From Cruorifilaria tuberocauda (taxonomy: Eukaryota; Nematoda; Chromadorea; Rhabditida; Onchocercidae): 64,000 nucleotides of DNA. Under the pieces are notes generated by a model, which saw only the letters and a program-made list of their open reading frames with translations, did no database searches and had not been told where the DNA came from. Positions within the stretch are counted from its first letter, which is position 1; the number at the start of each line of letters is the position of its first letter. This document shows, piece after piece, positions 12,306 to 37,336 of the stretch. The translations under genes were made by a program, and so were the position numbers. The stretch is taken from assembly GCA_013365365.1 (NCBI GenBank), contig JABVXU010000043.1:186001-250000 (forward strand), in the 5' to 3' direction.

Positions 12306-14852
12306 GAAATAAGTGATTATGAAGTTAATAATTTTCCGTAAACAATCGAGTGTATATACAATAAATGAATATTTCTTCTGGAAAAGCAAAGCTGGCAGAA
12401 ATGCCTTAAATGTTTTATTAAATATTCGAAAAAAGTACTTCTAGTTTAATTCGAATATAATTAACGATTAGTGATAATTATTTGAGAACAAGAATATATT
12501 AAAAATTATATCTCAATCAACTTTTGCTTTCATTTATTTTTGGGAAAATAATATCTGATATATATATTTGTATAGCTAACTAATTCGCATAAGATGGAAT
12601 TTAATAAATTTAAACAAACCGAAATGAAAAGCTTATTTCAGCAAATGAAATTTACAATTTTATTGCACTTTTTTCATTGGACAAATGCAGATCAGTGAAA
12701 CATAATTTTATGTCATCATTTAAATTATCATTAACTTCAGATTTGCTGTATTTTGAGGTGTTTAGATTTATTATTTAATTGGTTGCAGTGTTTTGAATTT
12801 CTTGTATTATTATTAAAAAAAGTAGTCTTTAATCTATTTTAACGGCTAGTAATTTGTAAATTAGCAGATAACTGCAAAATAAATAGTTGAATAGAAAAGC
12901 AATAATTATAAATCCAGTATATAGTTAAGGGACAAGTAAGTAATTTGGTACGTAAGCGAATCTTAGGATTTTGCTGGTTGTTTTTTAAATAAGGAGTGTA
13001 ACTGTAAAATAAGAGCAAAGTTCAGGAAGTTTAAGCAAATGGCTAACATTTCCTTTCTAATTTTACAGCTTAAAGTAAAGCAATTTTGGTATTTTGATAT
13101 ATTGTTAAAAATCAACTAACTAATTGTTCTGGATTCTAAGCCATTAATTTGCAAGTACCACAGCAGTAGGAAATGTTAAGATTGCAAACGACAGTAATTT
13201 ATTTATATTTTATTCATTAAACATTTTTTACATTGCAGGTCAAAGACTTTACTTTACCTTCAAAAAATCTGAAACCTTACTTCTTTCTTGAAAGATTAGA
13301 ATCTCTATTATTGCTATAATGTTTTGGAAGTTAATAACATTCGTTTATAATGTAAGTTCAAGCATGGCATTCGTTGTGACACAAACAAAGAGAACAAAAA
13401 ATTAACGGAGAAGCTCTCGACTATACCACTTCAATTTATGCTTAAAACAAAATTTATTTGCTTAAGCCTCAATTAGACTATCATAAAAAACTAAAATCGA
13501 GTTTGTATTCGAATCAAACTCCTATAAATAATTATTCCACAAATATGGATAGAAACAATTATCTTCAAGACTCTATTTACGATAACAAAATTCCAATTAC
13601 CTTTGCTCGTTGGTCGTTCACTCTGCTTGTATTACAACTTAATGGAAATAATTCAACATTTAATTAAGAAGATGCAAGGTCCAAAAGGCACAGAATTATT
13701 CATTTTTTTCCAAAGAGAATATTTTATCGTATTATGAATGATATTAAAAACGATTCTTTAACGATTCGATAAAAACGATTCATTCCATGAATGCGGAAAA
13801 TTAGTATAATTTGAATGATTTAACATGGAGAATCCAAGTTTTTGCTACACACTTAGGAGTAATTAGCGATAGTTTTATGATTTCTTACGACACTTCTTCA
13901 CTCATAAAGTTTGTTGGATGTCCGATTTGCGTATTTTCTTATTGAATGGATCAAAATAGTTTTGGTATGTGAGAAAAGGCGAATGGTACAATCGCTGTAA
14001 CTGAATTTCCGACTTAACAAACATTTCATAAATTCTTAATTACCGCATCACAAATCATGCTGTTGAAAAATGAAATTGATAAATTTCGATCGATAATAAT
14101 TACTTTGGCTAATATGACAACTACAAACAATAGTTAAAAGGAAGACTGCAATTCAGTTTCGATAAACTAAATAAATTCAATTTTTCTACTGTCGTTCTGG
14201 GAAGTAGTTTCATGCTAAGATAACGCCAAAGTGCCTAATTGCTCTCAGTTCATACTGCCTTCTTAGTCTATTAGAATGATTTGAAATTTGCACAAGGTGA
14301 GAAGGATCTTATCCATTATGGAAATGCGGAATGACTGAAAGAGAAATACTCGAAACACATTATGGAAGTTCTTTATTAGCATCGCATCACTGATTTCTCA
14401 CTACTTTCATCATTTGGTCATCGAATTTTGTCGTTTCCTTAAAATCTTTCGTAAAAATAGACCTGAAGAAGCGTTTATCAGAAAGTTTGTTTCGCAATTG
14501 CTAAAGTTTTACATTTATAAACTGCTAACATGTATTGCTTGTGTATAATGAATTCTTTTAAATCAGACATTAGTTTAATATTCTCAGGAAAATGGTATTT
14601 GAAAATGATCAAGAAAAAATAAAAATATTTCGAGATTTATTTTCAATAGTTTCTTCTTCACCATTCCTATTCAACTAAAATCCGATTCACTTTTCCCTCT
14701 AATAAATTTTTTATTTGGATTATCTAAAAATTAATTAAAAATGGGTTTTGTAAAAAGAAAATTTATTAGGAAAATTTGTTATTAGAAAATTTAAAGCAAA
14801 TTAAATAATTTAATAATTGACCAAAACAAACAACCGACTCTACATTATTCCT

Positions 14853-15203
14853 GTAATCAATCACTACGAGTAACACACGAACTTATATCCTGGTTAGTTA
14901 AATATTAAAAACAGCAAATTACTTGTTTAAGCTTGTTATAGATTCCAAGTTGATGTCTCTGTAAAAAAAATATTTTAAATAAAGGCTAAAAGAATGTATG
15001 TTCGCTTTTGCTGTTACACAACACAGTGACCGCAGTGGAATTGAGTGGCTCATAATATAATAATACTTCTTAATATTCAACCATTTTAGCTTTATATAAC
15101 TAATCAACTCATGCATAGGCCTTGAGCTGTTCAGATTGGCAGTGTGAAGTGTTTCAACCGTTTCCTGACTAGGCTTTGTTATCTGAAAACATTGGAACGC
15201 CAT
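14853..15203 (-). other. Cluster of exon-like segments, gene unresolved
   Basis: On the minus strand, an open segment beginning MAFQCFQ at 15203 contains the acceptor ATGTTTTCAG at about 15184 and reads ITKPSQETVETLHTANLN, then SSRPMHE, to a donor GA|GTTGAT. In phase, the acceptor TTTTTTTTACAG leads to a short exon (DINLESITSLN) with donor AA|GTAATT. Then GATTACAG leads to KNNVESVV. Three junctions share phase, which argues against chance, but no start-to-stop gene or family could be recognised. Confidence 0.2.
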
Positions 15204-17420
15204 GATGGATGTGTGTATAAATAGCTCTTACGATAACTCTTTCCATTAAAAGTGCCAATATCCTATAAACATTGAGTCAATTACACTCGGGAGGATTCAA
15301 ACTTTTTCAGATGCAATTGAAATGGCTCAGGAAACGGATAGAAAAATTACTGTAGCAACATTACAAATAAAAATGAAAGGAAAAAACTTTTTAGCAATAG
15401 CTATTTTAGTGTGTTATTCATGTTTTAGGCTTTATGGATATGTTGAGAACAGCCTCATTTGGTGAATGATTTGAAATAGAAGATCGATGATGCAAAATGC
15501 AAAGATTCGTTATTTTTACTTTTCCTCGGTCAGGAATTTCTCAGATCCTTCATAATGATAGTCATCAATATGAACATTGATAGGTATTCATACTTGTCTC
15601 ATGAAGAGTAGGCAAAAAAGATTATTGCTGGCAATGTCACATTTATTGATGGTCCCTTAATAATTTTTAAAATACATATTTAAAAAAATTATTTTCATGA
15701 GAATATAAAATATATGCTTAAAAGAAATATTGACTTAATTAAATTAAGTAGTCACAGCAATTTATTAAAACAAAACGTAGCAGAAATGGTAGGCGTAGCA
15801 ATAAAAATTATGATTGGCTCATTCAATTTGCATATTTCTTTTGCTTTTTAAATTTCCTTAATTTTTTCCATGCACAGCGCAAATCTTTTCACATTTCAGA
15901 TTTAATTGTGATAATGTAGCTACTGAAAAGCTTAACTGACCTTTTAAAAATTATGAATTATTTTTGCTGACAACAGTAGAACCGTATTAATGCCTTTCAT
16001 TTTTGACTATTGCTTCCACCTTTTTGACAATAAATATGAGTGTTATCACTAATTCGAGCTAGGACTTTTATTTTTCTATTTATTTAGTTCTATTCAATGG
16101 TCTTATACTTTAAATTCAATAAGTGAGTTTTTTATCCATAATAAAATTTTTCAATAGTGAAAATAGATCTTTACTGAAACTTTTAACAAAAAATAAAAAA
16201 TTATCCGCTCTGCATATCTGAGATGAATTAAAGCAGTGCTATGATTGCCGAATTACGAAATGTACAATAAGAAACAAAAAAATTTATTGGATAAATCGAC
16301 ATAATTTTTAGATTAATATGATTTATAGCGTAATACAAGCTAGAAACATTTTGTTGTAGTAGTAAAATAACAGAAAATCGTATGAAGAATGGAAGAAACT
16401 TAAAATATTCACAAATTCCATAAAGCCTCAACTTACTGAGCTTACAGCTAATTTCGGAAAGTGATTAATAGTAATTTGCAGAGGAAAATAAAATTTGCCT
16501 TGAATAAATTATTTAGAACTAAAATTTTTGTTCTTAGTAATGTCGTCATTTATTCTCTTACTTAGTATTATAAAGGTCAGATAAAGGATTTCAATTTGTC
16601 GTTGTAAGGGCAATAAAAAAGGATTCATGATTATTTAGCAAGTTTGTAGTTGAACGGAGGAAGAATGAAAGTAAATGACTTTCACTTTTTCTTAACCATT
16701 TGCGAGTTAGGATGAGAATGAAAAGGAATATGGCATGACATTAGAAAAACAAATTTATACAATTATAAAAGTTAAAATGGTGCCTTACCTATTGAACGAA
16801 ATATTTTGAGGGATTTATCAAATTTGCATGACATATAATACAGGTAAAATGCCCTCATCTAATTTTCCAACTATTAATTTGACTTGATATGACAGCTTTT
16901 TGTTGTTATCAATAACTGCTTCTTATGTTATCTATATTATCTTCTTATCTTGTGCTGATTCCTTTCTATTCATCGAACACAGTTTCTGAAGTTACCCTAC
17001 ATTTGTTTTAAAAATTCCAAAAGAATCAGAAATATTCCTTTTTGCTTTAATTTAGCGAAACATCCCATTCTTATTAGTGACTCCCTCTCTTCGAAGTTGA
17101 ATTAGTCTCATATCAGTTACTTTTCAAAAACATCAACTCCCTTCCAGCTCTAATAAATTACAGTACTGAACACTAAAGTGGATATCATGTTATTGTGGAA
17201 ATGTAAGTAAAATTATAGTTCCAAGAATATAAGTTTTGAATATGTTAATTATTGAAATAGTGATCATTAATATAAAAAACTGCCGCCACTTAATTTTGTC
17301 ATGCCGATATTACAATTTTAAGATTTATACTTTTTCTATTATCACTTACATTCATCCATAATTGTAAAATAGTTATTAATTAGGTCTTATCAACATAAGA
17401 GAATTCGACTCGATATTTTA

Positions 17421-17651
17421 ATGATTCTTATGAAAGCAATATTAAATCGGAAGCAGCACGCCTACTCAATAGATGAAAAAATCAAGCGATCATCCGGTAG
17501 ATTGCATTTTAGCAGAAGTAGACAACGTTTTAGCACCAATGCAAAATTTAAGCGTCTGCCACAAAACCAGCTTACTTCATCAGTAATTTTAATTTGCCGG
17601 GAAGAAAACTGTAATTTGCAATTTCCTGGCATAAGAGTAACTATATATTGA
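17421..17651 (+). other. Basic open reading frame, possibly exonic
   Basis: A 76-codon open frame with a Lys/Arg/Ser-rich centre (KRSSGRLHFSRSRQRF, then NAKFKRLPQNQL) in a locally GC-richer patch. Acceptor-like (CATTTTAG) and donor-like (GTAACT) signals occur within it. No homologue was recognised and there is no supporting neighbour exon, so it may be noise. Confidence 0.15.
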
Positions 17652-18697
17652 TGATATTGAAAATGGTATCCTTGCTTCCCACAAGCCAAAACAATTTATT
17701 TTAAACGACCATCTCCGCCACAAGTTGACGCATTTTATAAATGCAGATGAATGCATTTAAGAATTTTAATTAGAAATCATCATTTAATATCAAAAATCAA
17801 GGATATTAACAAAACTCCCCACGTCCACCAACAATATACATCAAGTAGCAATACCTAAGCGCAATTGCACTTCAAACGTATTAACGAATATTTCGCATGG
17901 TCATGTTTCTTTCCATTTGGACTAAAATATTTTCTACACTATTTCAATAAAGCTCGTACACAATCTTGAGCTCATCAACTTTCCTTACTTTTGTTTTTTA
18001 TTCTTTGTTATCAACTCTCTGCTTAGTGGCTCAAAATACCTTTTAGGGAAGGCAATAATTCTCAGTTTTCAAAGTTAACATATTTATGACAGGAAAGAAC
18101 TCTAAACTGCGGGAAATCTTCATAAAGACAAGTTATAACACTCTACCGTAGATTTCTACCGTATATATAAATTGACTACAATATATAGCACGCAAAGCAG
18201 TTAGAATTTTTTCTTCGCTTTAGATACTCTATGTAGAAGAGAAGAGAGTCCACATTAGAAAAAAAAAATTTAGAAATTACTAGTATATCCAGAATCCCAA
18301 TACATTAATATTATGCACCGTGTAGTGTAAATAAATGACAGTATTTTTCTTTAGTTTACTGCTAGCGGTTTTTATCGTTAATTTCATATATAAGACAAAG
18401 AATGTAAATGACCGTAGAGCACACAAGTGAAAGACAACAACAATAATAAAAGCATCGCTGTTTATGCAAAGCTATTTTTGCTACTTTGAATTCTAAATTA
18501 AAATAAACTGTTGTTTCTATGTGAAATAATATCACAATAAGTTAATGAATGCAAAGGTCGAACGAACTTCAAACAGAATATATTCGATCTGAAAAAACAT
18601 ATCTATTCAGGTAAGCAAAAGGTTGACGATAGGAAAACAAAAACTGGTCATAAAATTAGCAACCGGAAAGGAAAGAAAAACAAGACTTACAATAGAA

Positions 18698-21600
18698 TTA
18701 TGACGAAAAGTCTATAAGGAAGTCACGGATTTCGATACCCATTGTCCTGAAAATAAATTAAATGATACTGAAAATTCGTGCAACAAATACAATGTATTTG
18801 TTGTAGCTTATAAAACATATATAAACTTTATTTTCTATTTCCTGTACATTATTTCGATGTGGCACACGATGCTCATCTAAAGAAAATATGCAATATACGA
18901 CTTACAGTAATAAATGCAAATGAAAGCTAACTTGGCCAACTGCTCCGAAAATTCAAAAGTTGCAATGCAACGATATTTTGGAGTATCAAGGTTTCCGTCA
19001 GCGGAAACCCGGTTTAAAAAGCCCATCGCGCAGAGCTCTGCGACCTAAAAATACTATTCTCCGGATATTTTGCACAATATTATAATGTAAAATATTGCAT
19101 TAACTTATGACAGGCCGCTCAACTCGAATATCAGTTCTTTGCAAATAACAATGCTATTTAAAAATATATCTTTAATAATTTATTAAACAAACCTGCGCGT
19201 GGATATCAGCAGCGCAATGATTTCTCATATCATGCTTTTCAAGCATTGCAAGATAGATGAAAAGTAATCTTTGCACGGGGAATGGTTTCGGACCGGTCTC
19301 ATGAGCTGATTCCAAATTATTCCGCAATCCCTTTGCAGTTGCTGCACGACGCCGCTGTTTCCCATGATTCTGCATTTTTTTTTTGTTCAAATCATTTATG
19401 GGAAACTGGAGCTTTTTTTCTGCGAGCGCTCAAAAAAATTTTTTGCTGTAGGGAAGGAAGAGGATAACTTTCATTCCTTAATAAGAGACATTGCACAGAA
19501 AAATTCTGACTATATTTTTTAAATAGAGCTACAAGCAATAGTTATGATCAGCTCATTAAAACTGAGACTTCTGTCTAAAATGCGAATTAGTAACTAGATA
19601 ATCTTTGCTAGTATTGACCATTTTTGAAACATTTCGAAGATCTTTAAACCAAATAGAATAACCGGGAATGAAGAGGTCTGATTTTTCTACTGTCTATTTG
19701 TTATTGTCTGTTCCAAGCATAGGAAAACTTCAGTCAAATATATGCAATAGCTAAAACGAAGCTTAGCATGTTAAACCACATTATTCTTGCCAAATAATCG
19801 ATGATGTTGGCAGAAATCTAACAAATCTCGCCAAATTTGTATATCAGGACAGCATAATAACACGATTTGTTACTATAAGTTCATCTGTTACTAAAGTATT
19901 GCACAAGTATTCTGTGTGGGAAAATAAAGTAATACATGACATATGAAAATAAGATTGAATTATCCACATGATTACCTTAGTAAAAAAGCGACGATCACTG
20001 CTGGGAGGGTTATAACTAGCACAATAAGCTGCAATAAGTAAATATTTCGCACTCGTCGATAGACAAAATGTTTGCCCATCTTCCTGTAGTGAAAAATTAA
20101 CCATCAATAGGTCTTTGCATGTCGTTCTCATTATATTTCAAACATAAAAGGTTTTACATATAGCAATATTCTAAACAAAACCCATCATTTCTTAGATAAC
20201 ACAAATCAGCTATTGCAAAATGAAATAGAACATAAGCGTACCACAGGTCTTTTCTCATTGCGATAAAACAAATCATCAGTTCTATTTTGTCCTCCGGCTA
20301 TGTAGCATGTCTTCAGTTTATTGGATGCTGCACTATTTAACCAATTCTCATCATTGGTTCCTGTATCCCACAGTTTTTCAATCTAGACATACCAAAATTA
20401 ATAAAAATCTATAACACAAAATAAATATAAAAATGAATAGATCATACTGGTTCTGCCATACTTACAAAGTTTTTTGATACTATCAAAACTTAAAAAAAAG
20501 CAACAAAAACTCAAAATAAGATCAATTTAAGAAATCAGTGCGTACGATATAAGACAACTGGTTGAGGTCACGACACACAGAATAAACCATATCCAGCATA
20601 CATCGAACAAAGTTATTGTCGAAATTGAGCCGTGTGGAGAGCGCCTCCTGAACTTCACCTTTAATGAAAGAATTTAACAACGAGAACTATGAAATTTTAC
20701 TATTTAATATGATAAAATGAAATTGGAAATAACTTCTAATTATGTAAACAAAAAGTACCGAATCTTTTCTTCCTTCCATTCCTACTGCGACTTATTCTTG
20801 TCAATGCAGCACACTTATCTCGCAATTCTTTATATTACTGACAAATTTTGTTCTTCTTTCGCTAACTTAATGTGTGGATAGAATTTGTAATGTATTTGAT
20901 GTCATTTTTCGAGAAAAAATTTTTGCATTACAACATAAATTAGACATCACCTACAAATCAGCCGAGTTACACAACTTACCTTTCGACAATGCTTCAAAAG
21001 CGAATTGCACAGGTGATGATATATGTTCAGTAATTTCAAATCGAGTCCATGGCAGTCGAGCTACTGACACTAATTTGATCGTGCCACCATACTGGAATAT
21101 ATAAAGTGCATCAAGTAAATGTGCACTGAAGTACGAAAAATAAAGAGAATATCACTTTAATAATTTATTGATTAATATGATGGAGAAAAATTTTATAGAT
21201 ATTGTAAAAAACATACTACAGATAAATCAACAGGCGAAAATCTTCAACAAATCGAAATTTGAGAATGGTAATGCAGATTCCTTTTTTTAATTTTCATTCT
21301 CAATTGTCATTCTTTTAGCTTGTCATAATGCTCCATGAATAAATAGAGTACTACCTTTTTAGGAATGGAAAAGAGTGATTGCAAAAAGCTCGGTGGAAAA
21401 TTGAGTAACATTTCAGCGTTATTCAGAATGACAACCATAACAACCGATTTCACATATTCCAATTCTGCTTTGCACTCCTCAAATACATTCTCCAGATTTT
21501 CGACCTTTTTTCCGGATTTTGAATGTGGCAGCATATTATATAGACTTTGGCAAAATAACTTATGAGATCTGTGATTCACGTAACAGTTTACACGTAGAAC

Positions 21601-22080
21601 CATAACCTGAATAATTTTATCGCATGAAATAATAAAGAAAAATTAACATAGTTTGATAGCCAAAGCTCAAGTTTCCAAATTATATTTGCAAACTTCAGTT
21701 AATACACTACCAGGTTATTTTCAATGCTGCCTTCCAGCAACTTTTTAGCACCAATATCAGTTACAATTTAGGGAAAAACTGCCTACGCTTCCTTTCCATG
21801 ACCGGTGATTTATTAACTTAAAAAAAACCAGCACAACAACCACCTCGTACAACCTTAACGTATCTTCTCTTTTAGATATCAAGCTTTGTGATAACAACTC
21901 AAACAAAAAACAAACTTCATCATTCTCCTTTATTTCTTCAACCACCTTCTGCATCACTTCATCTCTCGGGCCAGCAGTCGTCCCATATACGTGCAAATGA
22001 GTGATACTCGAATTGCGACACTTCAACACGGAAACAATTTGCCAAAGTTTCTTCGAACAGGTCGCTTCTATAGCTGACAT
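18698..22080 (-). CDS. orc-5: Origin recognition complex subunit 5 (ORC5)
   Basis: Nine-exon model, all phases consistent, 409 aa (human about 435): complement(join(18698..18746,18932..19044,19193..19369,19976..20083,20242..20382,20546..20658,20980..21091,21355..21606,21916..22080)). ORC5 is an AAA+-type subunit of the complex that marks replication origins and loads the MCM helicase. Diagnostic stretches are SAKYLLIAAYCASYNP..DRRFFTKNHGK, GPKPFPVQRLL, TPKYRC and the C-terminal LAKTMGIEIRDFLIDF, all in ORC5 order, plus VYSVCRDLNQL in the middle. The donor AA|GTTAGC at 18932 was chosen because it restores the family C-terminus. The Walker A position (residues 33-40, GTTAGPRD) lacks the GK[ST] signature, and the Walker B aspartate is Asn117. 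The start at 22080 lies two bases after a CAG acceptor. Confidence 0.95.
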
Positions 22081-22082
22081 CA

Positions 22083-22084
22083 CT
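22083..22084 (-). promoter_or_regulatory. Candidate trans-splice acceptor of orc-5
   Basis: CTAACTGCAG|TG precedes the ATG at 22080 by two bases. It also sets the start choice: an upstream in-frame GTG is outside the mature message if this acceptor is used. Confidence 0.45.
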
Positions 22085-23947
22085 GCAGTTAGCACAAAGA
22101 AGACACTTTTTCCGATCCCTATCTAAAACACTTAAAAATCGTCCTGACTACAAAATTATCAGTGGAAAACTTCGCGAAACAAGATAAATAGCAAGAGTTA
22201 TAGACATTAAATATACTACTAAATTATATGCACTGTTCCTCGCTTAACTAAATTATTATCTTCTATTTTCAAGAAAAAAACACTTGACAAACGGCATTGT
22301 TTACTCCTAATTCATTTCAGCTGGCAATGGTATCGATAAGTGTAAAAAACTGCATTTGGTTCTCAAAACACAAAAGCCAAGCTTGGATAATACTATATGA
22401 ATATGAATTTCAGATCCTTTCTGTTCAACTGAATGACTCGGATTTGAGGATGGAAAAAATATTTTAATTCAAATAAATTCCAAGAATAAACCGACGGATT
22501 AACCGACTTAAGCACGTTATGATGACAACATTGGCATCGTACACCTTATCTGCAAAAAAATTTTTTATGAAAATTATCATAGAAATACAACTCCGCAAAT
22601 GAGGATAAACTGGAGGGAAAATAATAAAAGGAAACCATGCAAATATTTGGCAGGAATTTAAAACAGAAAAACGAAAAGATTTAGAATATAATCGGATGAA
22701 GAACAAAAACCCACAAGTCAAACAAATTACATCACGAAAATACCTATTATATTTAATTAAGGAAAACGTTCAACATCTCACCTACCAATAGTGTACCTTT
22801 CCCACGTATTTCTAATCATTAACTGTTAAATATATTCGAACCGTGCAATCTTTGGTTATTAGTGCCATTGAAAAGCGCGGAAACAGTCAAGACTGAACTA
22901 TGCGAGTGCTCGTAATTATTACATAACCCTGGTTTCATGACATATCATTTCGAAAGAATCTAGACAAATCATTCTTGCGCATTTTCGAACACGGTTAACT
23001 TCCCGGTATTATCGGATTCAAACATTTTGAGATTTTAAGAACTCCATATCATAACTTGATGCATATCCCTAATGATCAATGATTTATTATCATGATATAT
23101 TTGTCCACCAAAGCGTCTGGTTTATCTGTCTGCATGAATAAATGCCAATTCAAAAACCTCAAAATCTTATGAAAAAATAAATAGAAAAAGCAGAAAATCA
23201 CACAGCTGCTTCCTACTACTGCTGTTGGTGCTGCTATTTATAGCAATGATGCGAAATGTTTCATCCGAAAGAAAATTTGTAAGAAAGCATTATGAACAAA
23301 TAATATTGCAAATTATTTGAAAACATATCTCAAATTACGAAGATTAACAAATAGTAATCTTACAATGTAACAGCAAGGTTAACGGTACATCACAAATAAT
23401 ACCAATGAAAAAAGAGTGAAAATTGCTATAAAATGACAAACTGAGAAAGTTGTCCAATCTTTAATAACTTCATTGATCAAATTCCATCATTTTGCCAATA
23501 ATAACACAACTTGTATCATATGCTCTTTTTGTTCTAAATGGTAGCCTTTTTCAAGCCGGAAGCACATTTTCACCAACAAGGTTAGTTATCTTGAGGATTT
23601 GAAAAGAACACAAAAAAATTCCTTTCCCAGCGAACAAGTGGATCTACATAACATTTTATGATAGGAACAGAACACACTTTTCGTAGACAAGATGAAGAAA
23701 TTTTTAATGATAAGAAAATAAGGATAGATATATAAAAGAAAGAAAAGTAACCAAATAAGAAAGCCATTTTCTGGTTTTCACAGACTACAAAAATTGGGAC
23801 TTCAGTTTCCAGACTTTCTTCTCGTAATAATCAAGAAACACAATGCGATCTAGAGAAAAAAGACATTAACAACAGTACATGAACTGGAAACTTTTACCTA
23901 TTATACTCAGAGTTCTCTGTTTTCATCTTCTACTTAGAAGGAAACAC
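22085..23947. other. Intergenic region between PRRC2 and orc-5
   Basis: About 1.9 kb with no supported gene. It holds the PRRC2 3' UTR and the orc-5 upstream region. Open frames at 22464-22721 and 23582-23767 are AT-rich, Phe/Ile-rich translations without flanking splice logic and look like noise. Confidence 0.5.
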
Positions 23948-35728
<11,781 letters not shown>

Positions 35729-35814
35729 CCAGAACTATATAAATGCAACAAGGTACAATCAAAAATAACGGAATGCGTAAAGGGAAGAATCGTGATTGCG
35801 GGGAACTTGACGAC

Positions 35815-35816
35815 CT
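35815..35816 (-). promoter_or_regulatory. Splice or trans-splice acceptor ahead of PRRC2
   Basis: A long pyrimidine tract ending TTATTTTTTTCAG lies 87 bases upstream of the ATG at 35728. It could accept a spliced leader or join a non-coding 5' exon from the 36-40 kb interval. Confidence 0.4.
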
Positions 35817-37287
35817 GAAAAAAATAAGACATAGAAGTACTTTAAAAAAAAATACATTACAATAAGTGATATTAATTGTCAAAAATCCAAAATTTGAAAC
35901 CTGCGAACGGTTCTCGAGACTATGAATTTTATCGAGTGTGTTGTACCCAAAATATTATTCTAAAATTATTAATTCGAGAAGTAATTCAAAAAATTTTTGA
36001 TGGTGTTTAACACATTTAATAACATTTTTATGATTTAAATAGTAGTATGCAATGCGAATTCCTGAAGATAATCAATATGACTTTTCTACACCTATACACT
36101 TTTTCCAAATCATTGATATTAGAAGCTGTGTTTGCTGGGAAATTGTCAATCAAAATAACTTACTCAGAAAAAAAAAATCAAGGACGACGTACGTGTGGTA
36201 CGTAAAGGTTTAATGAATACTTATGTACTGATAACCAATTTACTTCAAAGCCAAATACAACAGAATAGAAATCAAATATAAAGCCACCACCGGATTATAG
36301 CTCCTCTTCAATCTGCAAGAAAAATTGTCGGAAATTTTCAGTACCTTTTGACCGCACAGTAAACTACACAACCATAAGCAACAGATAGAGGCAAAATCAC
36401 TGTGATTCATTTGTTTTTTTCCTGATTTTTCCTATTCTTTTGCGCGACTGAACTTTTAATAAAAGTGTTGTTACATATGAAATATGCCGTTCTCATATTT
36501 ATTTCAATAAAATAAGTGGGATTTGTCGAAAACCGACAAATAAAACTCTAGAGTTAACAAAATTAACTTGCTTGTAAGATAAATTAAATAGTGTAAGCCA
36601 AATGACAGGAAGCATCTCAAATTGAGAGGTAACCACCATCCATTACATCACTTACTTTTTTGACCCAAAAAATTAATCAGTAAAGCTGCATATTAAAACT
36701 CGCCTATGTCTAGCTTATTAGTCCCTTATTCTTATCAAAAATCTCAACATCAGATTATTGTTTCACCATTTCAAAAAATGTAAACAAAATATATTCGATA
36801 AAGGTATCAGTGAACGTGAAATATTATATAATTGTATACACATTATATAATTGCTAGTCTTAAGTAAAAGCCTAGTAGTTATTTGAAATATGCCTTCTTG
36901 GAATAACTTTGTTAGAAGAAATGACCAAAAAAGCATAATAGAATAAAATGATTTAAAATGAGGTAATTTCACGAGGAAACTTCTGGCTTTAACTGATGAC
37001 AGTACTAAAGAGTCTAAACATAAGCTTTCTTTCATTATTCTCATTGAAATATGGAAAAATGCGGAGATGTCCAGTCCACCGAAATATCAAGGAGAATAAC
37101 CGGAAGAGGAATGCAACGGACGGGAGGCAGGTAGGTGGAGGGATATAGATAGAGATGGAAGTGCAGCACACGGGTGAAATGAGTTGCGAGAAGATGGGCC
37201 GTATGAACGGGGAATGGATCTGATGGGAGCGGGGGAGATGGAGTGGAGTGAATGGAGAGCGAAGTGATGTAGTGAGTGTGCTGTGGG

Positions 37288-37336
37288 AAGCTGCGGCAGC
37301 AGCAGTAGCAGTAGCAGTGAGAGCAGCAGGAGCAGT
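37288..37336. repeat. AGC-rich triplet repeat
   Basis: Imperfect run of CAG/AGC/AGT triplets within the purine-skewed island. All three frames of one strand stay open because of the repeat, which explains the overlapping long open frames here. Confidence 0.6.

Larger units (their letters stand above)
12306..18697. other. Long AT-rich intergenic region with scattered exon-like pieces
   Basis: About 6.4 kb between the candidate neuropeptide gene and ORC5. No complete gene could be built. Exon-like minus-strand pieces occur at 14800-15203, and a basic plus-strand open segment lies at 17421-17651. The rest shows no frame above background and no repeats of note. Part may be the regulatory region of the neuropeptide gene. 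Confidence 0.4.

Noticed and set aside
18900..18931. Extension of the ORC5 penultimate exon to the GTAAGT further on
   Set aside because: It would end the protein in a non-family sequence; the GTTAGC donor joins in phase to an exon that restores the ORC5 C-terminus.
22464..22721. Minus-strand 85-codon frame with hydrophobic content
   Set aside because: Phe/Ile-rich translation typical of AT-rich non-coding DNA, with no acceptor, donor or neighbour.
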